A stretch of 64,000 nucleotides of DNA from Wurfbainia villosa (lineage: Eukaryota > Streptophyta > Magnoliopsida > Zingiberales > Zingiberaceae). Both the position numbers and the translations under genes were made by a program. Positions 56,695 through 64,000 of the stretch are shown here, one piece after another (the first letter of the stretch is position 1; each line of letters opens with the position of its first letter). The stretch spans positions 112,519,040-112,583,039 of the forward strand of contig CM045987.1 in the NCBI GenBank assembly GCA_025175895.1, written 5' to 3'. The notes beneath the pieces are model-generated. The model was given only the letters and a program-made list of their open reading frames with translations. It had not been told where the DNA came from and made no database searches.

Positions 56695-57884
56695 ATGTTT
56701 TCTTAAATATGTGACAAAATGATAATTTGTTGGAAGGTTTGATTGACTTAGATTTCCTTTAACCTCTATAAGTTTCTTAATTCATGCACTATCCTTTTTT
56801 ATATACCCACTAAGTAAATTTGTAATCGCTTTCTATTTTTTTACCTCCAAGTATAATGAGTTTATGCATCCTTCTAATTAGATGGTTGCCCTAGAGTCGC
56901 TTAGAAATGATGGCTTATCAGTCTCGTTTTGATGTCGAGATATTTCCTTTCTTTTGTCATTTTGATTTTTTCTTCTTCTTATTTTAAACCTTTGATGTTT
57001 ATAAAAAAAATTTAATTTCTTTTGTATTGAGATAAACTCATGAAACATGCATACATATACTTTATTAATTGCATTGGTATTTGTTGGGTCTAATTGGTTT
57101 TGTTTCCTTACTTTTATATTGTCACTATGGAGTACCCTCTGATTTGATGGAGATTTACACTCGGGGCATGATAGATATTTCTGAGTAATAAAATATTATT
57201 GGAAAGAACAGTCGACTAATGAACTTAAAACCATGAAAATATAGTCTAGTCAAAGTAGGGTATAATAGTCAACTATGATGGAGAGAACAATTAGTTAATG
57301 GAGCAATCGATTAATTAAGCTGAATTAGTTGATTGATGGATCCAAAACTATAAAATTGTGATTTAGTCAAATTTGTAGTTTAGGCAATCAATCGATACTA
57401 ATATTCGTCAACTAGGCAGTTGATTTAGATTAAAATAAAACTATATAGAAAATTTTACAATTGATTTTTTACAATTAACTTGTGTATAGGCAATTGACTG
57501 TCCAATCAATTGATGTTAAAATAGGAATTTACTGAGGAGAAGAGATTTAGATAGAACTTCAACCATGGCTGAATTCTTGTCATCTATAGTGGAGCAATCA
57601 ATTAATTAATAAGTAGTCAATTGAAGGACAACAATGGTTGATTGATTAGTGGATTTATGTCACAAATAGAAATCCTATATAGGAGTTTCATAAAGTTTTC
57701 GATGTATGTTTTTGTAGACTTTTGGAGATTTGATCAAGAGAGTTCTAGGACAAATGTTGCTACATTCTAGGGCTTTCAAAAAGCCAGCAAAATTGATCAA
57801 GCATTTACATACTTCTTGTAATTTCTTTTATTGTATTAGTTCATATTTTGCTTGTATTATTTTGTTGCTTGTATTTGTTGTAAG
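56695..57884. repeat. Very old SIRE-like LTR sequence
   Basis: Recognisable by TTTGTAATCGCTTTC and ACCTCCAAGTAT near 56830-56860 and by a dense set of decayed palindromes between 57210 and 57650 (CAATCGATTAATT, GTCAACTAGGCAGTTGA, CAATTGACTG). E3 is inserted at its right end. No gene. Confidence 0.5.
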
Positions 57885-60800
57885 TGTTGGTGCAGGAGTA
57901 CTAGATAATCGAACCTGATTTTGATAATGACAAAGGTTTAAAGTTAAGTCATATTGTTGTCTAATATACTATGTTAAGTGTGTAGAACTTGAGTAGTCTA
58001 AGCTGAGCTCAACACCAGGAGGAATGGTGGTCAAAGATCAAATTCTAAGCAACAAGACAAATGGCCAAAAGGTAAGCTCTGGGTGTGGAGCGGTGGTAAG
58101 GTCGCGCCCTCAATATGAGGACAACCTTAGGCGTCGATCTGACTAAGACTTCCGAAAGAAGACCGAAGTCAAGATCGAACGGTCAAAGGACTGTCACTAT
58201 CAATATACTTGAATATATTGTGCTAATTTTGTAATGCATGTGAAAGACTGAATAAGAACCAAGTACATTTGCCAAACACCTTGCAGCAGTCGACTGATAC
58301 CAAGTTTCTAATCCAGTCGAGTCAGCACCTCGATGTAGTCGACTGGTCCAGTATACTGTGCGTGAATGACGGTCGATTGACGCCTACGAATTAGCCAAAT
58401 ACAAAGTCAAAGTTTGATTGGTCAAAGTTGCTACCTCAGGATAAGAACCATGAGATTGGGATCTGGATCAAGACTTATTCCAAGGCTCTAGTCTATAAAA
58501 GAAGGCTCAATTGTAAACCCTAAAAGGTCTAAGTCTCCAACGCTCAAGCTCTCACAATCTCACAAGCAACCAACCTCCGCTCATCTTCTAAACCCCGACG
58601 ACGCTCCATCTTTCCTTTATTTATTTCAGTATACTTTCATTGTTTTCTTTTGTACTTAATTTGTATAGGGACTGGTAAGGTTGTTACCATCCCTTTCATT
58701 TTATTTGTAATCGCTTTGTCTCTTACCTCCAATGAGGAAGAGACTCTTTTAGTGATTGCCCTTTGATGAATGATATTTGTCATGGTACCGTTTTAAATTA
58801 ATTACCGAACCCCCTAACTACACTAATATATCATAGTGGATGGCCCGGATCATTTCCCAATGAGTGTAATCGATAGAATAGTAAACTTAGGATCACTAAT
58901 TATTGCTTGAGTTTTCTATTGAAGATTGGGGGTTTGAGTTTTAAAAGACTAATCCTACTGAAGGAAAAGACAATGCACGAAATTAAATCAATAAAAAACT
59001 GAAAGAGGAAATAATCTGATCAACCCAAGATAGACCCGGTGAATGAACAAGTCCCTCCGGCTAAATCCAACGAAGCTCGATCGAGACTCCACAAACGGCA
59101 GTGGATGTGAGATGGTGCAAACTCCTGAATCTAGTAGTTTGATGGATGCTCCAAACTCTCGTGGATCCGATTGAGCTCGAAGTAGTGTCGTCGGGACGAA
59201 ACTCCTCAAATCCGAAAGAGGTGGATGAGTTGTAGAGATGGAGGATGTCGTCGAAATCTCTCGATGAAGCGATTCCTCCTCGAATCCGTGGAAGAAAATG
59301 GATGGAAGCAAGGTGGAGGCGGCTGCTAGGGCTCAAGGGAAGAAAAGATTTAACTAACAACTAAATGAAATAAACAATGTATCAACGAAATCTACTGCAT
59401 GAACATGATGTAAAGTAAGGCATGAAACTAAATCTAATCTAATGAACTACAACCTAATTATTCTAAGAAGCATTTCACCGAACAATATGTAAGCATGAAA
59501 GAAATTAAACTAAGTGTGTGCAATTCTAAACATGGAAGATAATTCAAGTACAAACATTCAACAACTAAAACAATGAGACAAGCAAAACACATCAATGGAA
59601 GCAGAATTTTCCATCGAAAGCTGCTGCTGGATGAAGATGGAATTCTCGATGCCATGAAGGAGCTGGCCGCAAACATGGAACACTACCGGAGCTATGGATC
59701 TACTGGCTAGAGCTGCTGGAGGTGTTGATAACGGAGGGGAATCCCCACTCCGGTGACTATGGTGCTGGCTGGACCGATTGGAGGGGAATCCCCACTCCGA
59801 TTGATTGCAGGCGGTGGAAATGAAGCTATCGGCGGAGCTGTGACTCCACCTCCGATTAGAGGTGGAACAAGCTGATGGTGAAGCAGCTGCTGGTGGATGA
59901 AGGTGATCACGGAGGGGAATCCCCACTCCAGTGATTGACGACGACAGAGCTTGGTAAGGAAGACGGCTGGCGGAGTTGTGGTGATGTTGGCGGTGGCGTC
60001 GTGTGAAGATGAAGATGGAGCCGGCTCCTCGCGCGTGAAAGGGGAGGTAATGGAGGAGACCACCGCCGGCCTTGGCGGGGAGGGAGGGGGGGGGGGGGGA
60101 GTGAACGGTCGGCGGTGTCGCGTGGATGAGGTGGAGGAAAGGAACCGGCGGCATCGTGATGGAGGGGAAGGACTCTGCGTTGTGCGATGGAGGAAGAAGG
60201 GTGAAAATGTTGGTTTTCAAAGCCCTTTTTCCTTGGTCGTCCGATCGAAGGCCATCGAATCCCAGCCGTCCATTTAAGCTAGGTTAATTGAATCTGATTA
60301 ATCCATGAACTAGGCAATGCATCCAACGGTTGAAAGTTCTCCGACTTTAAATGGATGGATCTGATCAAAATGAAAGGCCGATCACGATCAACTTGATCTG
60401 GATGGAAGGTTGAGACGTGTGGATCTGAGTGTATGGATCGGATCTCTCTAGATTTAAATAGATGGCTCAGATCAATCAAATCTCATCGGACGGTCAGGAT
60501 TAAATAGATTTGAGCTCTTTGATTAAACTGCTTCTAATCTGGATGAAGGGCTCAGATTCCTCCAGCTCAAAATGTCCTTTATGCCCTTAGATGAAGTCAT
60601 ATTTGATCCAACTTGAGTCTAATCCAGTGGCTCATCTCGATTTCCTACAAACAAAGATAAAATTCGCATATAAGTCCAAAATTTAGGAGAATTTACACTA
60701 AGGTCCAAAAATATATCCAACTCATAAAACATGCAAATAATCAAAATTAAACACATGAGAGGATTAAAACAGTGATATTAAGGACCAAAATAACTCGATA

Positions 60801-61007
60801 AAATGGTAGTTATCACCCTTTAAAAGCGATCAAGGATCGCAGGGCCTTGGACTAATAGCTGGTAGACTATGAACCAAGTAAAACCCCTTCGTATACTTGT
60901 GTGTTTTAACTTTGTTTTTCCGCTGCAAGCTTTGGTTTTAAAACGAAAGAAAGAAAAGTTTTTAAACACTATTCACCCCCCCCTCTAGTATATTTTTCGG
61001 TCCTATA
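57885..61007 (+). repeat. E3 5' LTR (split), with TATA box
   Basis: Starts TGTTGGTGCAGGAG, ends TCCTATA next to the PBS. About 1066 bp when the insertion is removed. TATA box CTATAAAAG at 58493-58501. CAGTCGACTG at 58286 and variants to 58380. Confidence 0.88.
58764..60815 (-). repeat. Solo F-family LTR, 2052 bp, TSD CCCTT
   Basis: Plus strand TGATGAATGATATTTGTCATGG to GTAGTTATCA, flanked by CCCTT (58759-58763 and 60816-60820). Orientation is taken from F, whose PBS lies at the left of the homologous LTR. Contains a repeated AATCCCCACTCC phrase (59750, 59785, 59920) and a 14-nt G run at 60086-60099. The long open frames here (for example 59558-60220) show no domain and are not called. Confidence 0.88.
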
Positions 61008-61009
61008 AT

Positions 61010-61021
61010 TGGTATCAGAGC
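61010..61021 (+). other. Primer-binding site of E3
   Basis: TGGTATCAGAGC, a perfect iMet match, 2 nt after the LTR. Confidence 0.92.
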
Positions 61022-61183
61022 AGGGGCGCTTAGTTTTAGTGCAACCATCACTTTGAGTAGATTTTCTTTTGGCCTTGTTTATTTTTGGTTGTGTATTTTA
61101 ATTTTTATTCTTCTCTCCCACACTACTAATCCAAGACCAAGTCTTGTAAATTCCGATTTGTGTTTTTGTTTTGCAAGGTAATC

Positions 61184-62799
61184 GATGTCTCTTCTTGAGG
61201 GGTACAACACCGTCCGACCTCCATTCTTTAACAGAGATGACTTCCGTTAATGGAAGGGTCAGATGGAGTATTACATTAAGATGCAAGTCGATATATGGAT
61301 CGTTATCCAAACGGGTTTCGATATACTGACTAATGATCAAGGAGAGTTTTTTGATTGCGAAAAGTGGACTAATGCAATAAAGAGACAAGTTGAAGTTGAT
61401 GCAAAAGCCACTCAAATCTTGCAATGCGGCTTATCCAAGGAGGAGCTCAACCGCATTAGTCCATTCATTAGCGCCAAGGATCTCTGGAATAAGCTTATCG
61501 AACTCCACGAAGGGACATCTGACACGAAGGGACATCCGACACAAAGGTATGTGAGAGAGACCTTTTAGTCAATAAATTATATAATCTAAAAATGCAGGAT
61601 AATGAGACTGCGAGCCAACTCCATGCTCGCATCCAAGATATATTAAATGGCCTTCGTGCCATCGGACAGAAGGTGGAGAACTGTAACATCATAAGGTATG
61701 CTCTAAGAGTCTTTCCTAGGACTACTTTGTGGGCATCCATGGTTGATGCTTACAAGGTATCTAGAGATTTGTCTAAAATTAGGTTAGATGAAATGTTTTC
61801 TAAATTTGAATTACATGAGCAGTCTAATTCAGCACCGGTCGAGAAAAGTATTGCCTTATTTGCAGATCGAAAGAAGGGAAAAGGCAAGCCTCCTCCCGAG
61901 GAAGATGAGTCCAAATCGGAGTTAGATGAAGAGGTGGTGACCGAACTAGTCAACCTAGTTTGAAGGTTAATCAAGCGTAGAAGGCGACCAACCAAGCCAA
62001 CGAAGGAGAAGAGATTCAGCACAAGCCAAAACTACAAGTGCTATGAGTGCAACAAAAAGGGACACTTTATGTTCGAGTGTCCAGAGCTAAAAGATAAGCG
62101 ACCACAAACCAAACAAGCGCTCAATGCAACATGGAAGGAATCGTTGGAGGAAGAAGAAGACCATGTATGACTTGGTTCCTCATAAGTGAGACCAGTCAGG
62201 TGACGTGTGACATAGTCTGGATCAGAATGATATAGCCCCAGTTTGAGTCTCAAATATCTAATTGGTCATCAAGATGAGTCACTCATTAATTAAAACTTTG
62301 TATAATGCTATAAAATTTTTGAATAATAAATTGACTAAGTCCGAGTCTAAAGTCGAGTCTTTACTTAAGGAGGTTAAAATCCTTAAGCACAAGGCTAGCC
62401 TTAACCTCTTCAACTAATCAAGTTCAAGAGGGAAATTCAACTCAAGTCAAAAACGTGAGGAAGAGAATTCTATCTTGAAAGGGCAAGTTCAACGAGCTTA
62501 GGATATCATTGGAAAGGTTCACATTGGGCTCCAAGGGTCTTGACCTAATCCTTGAAACTCAAAGAGTCGTGTACAACAAGACTGGACTCGAGTTCAAATC
62601 AACAAATATATCATTTATTTCACTAGTAAATCGTGATCGTAAACGATTCCAAGCATGGGTCCCGAAGTCGAGTCTAAAATCACAATTAGGTTCAACCAAG
62701 TATTGGGTTTCCAAGGATCAAATCCACTATGTGGATAGACTGTATCGATACAATGATTCAAGGGGAGCCAATACTAAACTTGTTTGCTTAAATACTTGA
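61184..62799 (+). pseudogene. E3 gag (stops and a 17-bp duplication)
   Basis: ATG 61184 begins MSLLEGYNTVRPPFFNRDDF, then a TAA in place of a Tyr codon before WKG. The core AKDLWNKLIELHEGTSD is followed by a 17-bp tandem duplication (61509-61525 and 61526-61542) that shifts the frame. The frame recovers as MQDNETASQLHARIQDILNG, FPRTTLWASMVDAYKVSRDL. After KPPPEEDESKSELDEE comes a stop near 61962, then an intact zinc knuckle CYECNKKGHFMFEC (about 62038-62080). Coiled-coil part 62290-62500 is frameshifted. The end (62509-62799) has RFTLGSKGLD, AWVPKSSLKSQLG and KYWVSKDQIHYVDRL. Not functional as it stands. Confidence 0.88.
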
Positions 62800-64000
62800 T
62801 TAATTTAGTCTTGCATGCTTAGTTTAATTTAATTGCTTAACTTAAAATGGACTAGATGAGAAACAAAGTAATTTAAATTTGAACAACCTAGTACTAAGAC
62901 AAAGTGAACTAATAGTAAGTTAAAGAATATCTTCAAAGTGCATGTCTAGGCTGGATGCATCCTACCTGATGCACTAAGTTGAGTGGAACTAACCGATGCT
63001 AACTCATCTAGTCTTTAACTAGTTAGACCAAAGTTTAGTCTAAAGCAGTCTAGTACTTATTTTCTTAATCAACTTTGTCTAAGGAAGTGGTCCACTTGAT
63101 ATCCAAGAAAGTCATATGCTTCGCCACTATCTGGAAATTGATTTTGAAAAAATTACTCAACTAGCCCAAACTAAACTTGAATCTAACACAAATTTAAATA
63201 TTTTTTATTGTCATTAAAATTAACTAAGTAAAATTGAATCTATCTCATAATTTATAAGATAACTTGATTGATCACATAGAAAGGGTAAGATGTTAAGAAC
63301 AACCAAATTAAAATTGTTTTTGAAAATATTTTTAAAATTGATATTTTATTAAAACTACTTTTTGATTGGTGTGTGTGATAATATGTAATTTTAAAATTCT
63401 ATAATTCCTTAGGATACTGATTTGATGACCAACACTAATTTTATAGATCCATAGGTCAACTTTGATCCCTAAACCTCTAGACGTTTAGGTAAGTCTTTCT
63501 TGTGGTTAACAAGGATGTCCTAAAGCCATGTCAGGTCAAGGGGAAAGATCTAATAGAAAGATCAGTATTTATAAGAGTTTTAAAAGTATATTTGAAAAAT
63601 CATGATTTGAAATTAACAATACTTTCAAAATGTTCAACTTATTTCAAGACTTTCTTTATTAATTAAAAATCATTTTAAAAACAAAATTCTTTAAAAATTA
63701 TTATTGCAACTTTTGAAAGTTAATAAGTCCTAATATATATATATATATATATATATTATAAACAATGTTAAAGGTCGGAAGGTATAATTTTAACCTAGGT
63801 TAAACATTGTTGGTGCAAGATGTAAGAAACCCTAAATTATATTTTTTTTAATGTATGTCAAAGGGGGAGAGAAGACTTAAGTTAGACAAACTTAATATCT
63901 CTAGCTGCCTCTAATTTGACATAAGATGTATTAGCCATTTTATTACACTAATTTGTTAGACAAATTTAATATCTCTAGCTACCTCTAGTTTGGCATAAGA
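62800..64000 (+). other. E3 noncoding 3' region
   Basis: AT-rich, no pol motifs. Similar to the E1 region 1376-2558 in inverse. Contains an AT dinucleotide run at about 63734-63757, a PPT-like AAAGGGGGAGAG at 63860, and a direct repeat of about 45 bp (GTTAGACAAACTTAATATCTCTAGCTGCC...) whose two copies start about 80 bp apart near 63874 and 63955. Confidence 0.65.

Larger units (their letters stand above)
57885..64000 (+). mobile_element. E3: gag-only SIRE-like copia element (right end outside window)
   Basis: 5' LTR 57885-61007 (split by a solo LTR), PBS, gag 61184-62799, then at least 1.2 kb of noncoding sequence to the window end with no pol. Its structure and its 3' region match E1. Predicted left TSD copy is GTAAG (57880-57884); the right end is not visible. 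Confidence 0.82.

Noticed and set aside
59558..60220. 220-codon open frame on the minus strand as a gene
   Set aside because: It lies in a GC-rich part of a solo LTR, is Ser/His/Pro-rich low complexity, shows no domain, and overlaps other open frames on both strands.
1..64000. Functional cellular genes, tRNA genes or organelle DNA
   Set aside because: Apart from the PPR fragment, every coding-like stretch is assigned to a retroelement or is a short frame without support; PBS sequences are short tRNA complements, not tRNA genes.

Overview
The window looks like intergenic heterochromatin from a large, repeat-rich plant genome, probably a monocot; that placement is impression, not proof. I find no complete cellular protein gene, rRNA or tRNA. 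Nearly every base can be assigned to LTR retrotransposons, most of them decayed and inserted into each other. The evidence is LTR pairs, exact 5-bp target-site duplications (TSDs), primer-binding sites (PBS, mostly initiator-tRNA-Met type), polypurine tracts (PPT), and recognisable gag, protease, integrase, RT, RNase H and chromodomain pieces.

Left half (1-34241): E1, a minus-strand Ty1-copia SIRE-like element with a gag but no pol, runs from before the window to 34241. It is split twice. Its gag holds A (3797-13281, minus, Ty1-copia, TSD ATGAA). Its 5' LTR holds D (14258-33641, plus, Ty3-gypsy chromovirus, TSD CCCTA). The 5' LTR of D contains the remnant of F (about 14806-24648, minus, Athila/Tat-like PBS). 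The LTR of F contains C (17061-24289, minus, gag-only copia). The gag of C contains a solo LTR (20930-22794, TSD TGCTT). E1 itself appears to sit in LTR fragment J, and J in LTR fragment G, giving about seven insertion layers.

Right half (34242-64000): E2 (35979 to about 47440, plus, SIRE-like with gag and protease) is split inside the protease region by B (38466-47241, plus, Ty1-copia, two 1935-bp LTRs, TSD ATATT). Then come an LTR with PBS of a truncated minus element (G2, 47766-49059), a solo LTR (50836-52440, TSD AGGTC), an old 3' LTR H (53560-56694) that itself carries a short TRIM-like element (53652-54252, TSD ATTCT) and a solo LTR (55605-56659, TSD ATTCA), and finally E3 (57885 to beyond 64000, plus, gag-only), whose 5' LTR is split by a solo F-like LTR (58764-60815, TSD CCCTT).

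The most interesting single item is a fragment of a cellular pentatricopeptide-repeat (PPR) gene, about 27960-28215, lying inside the pol of gypsy element D just upstream of RT. Also notable are the gag-only elements E1, C and E3 (E1 and E3 share a long noncoding 3' region in place of pol), arrays of the palindrome CAGTCGACTG in several LTR subfamilies, a small AT-flanked inversion that distinguishes the two LTRs of D, and repeated 19-mers in the leader of A. All coding regions seen are broken; any mobilisation would depend on proteins from elsewhere.
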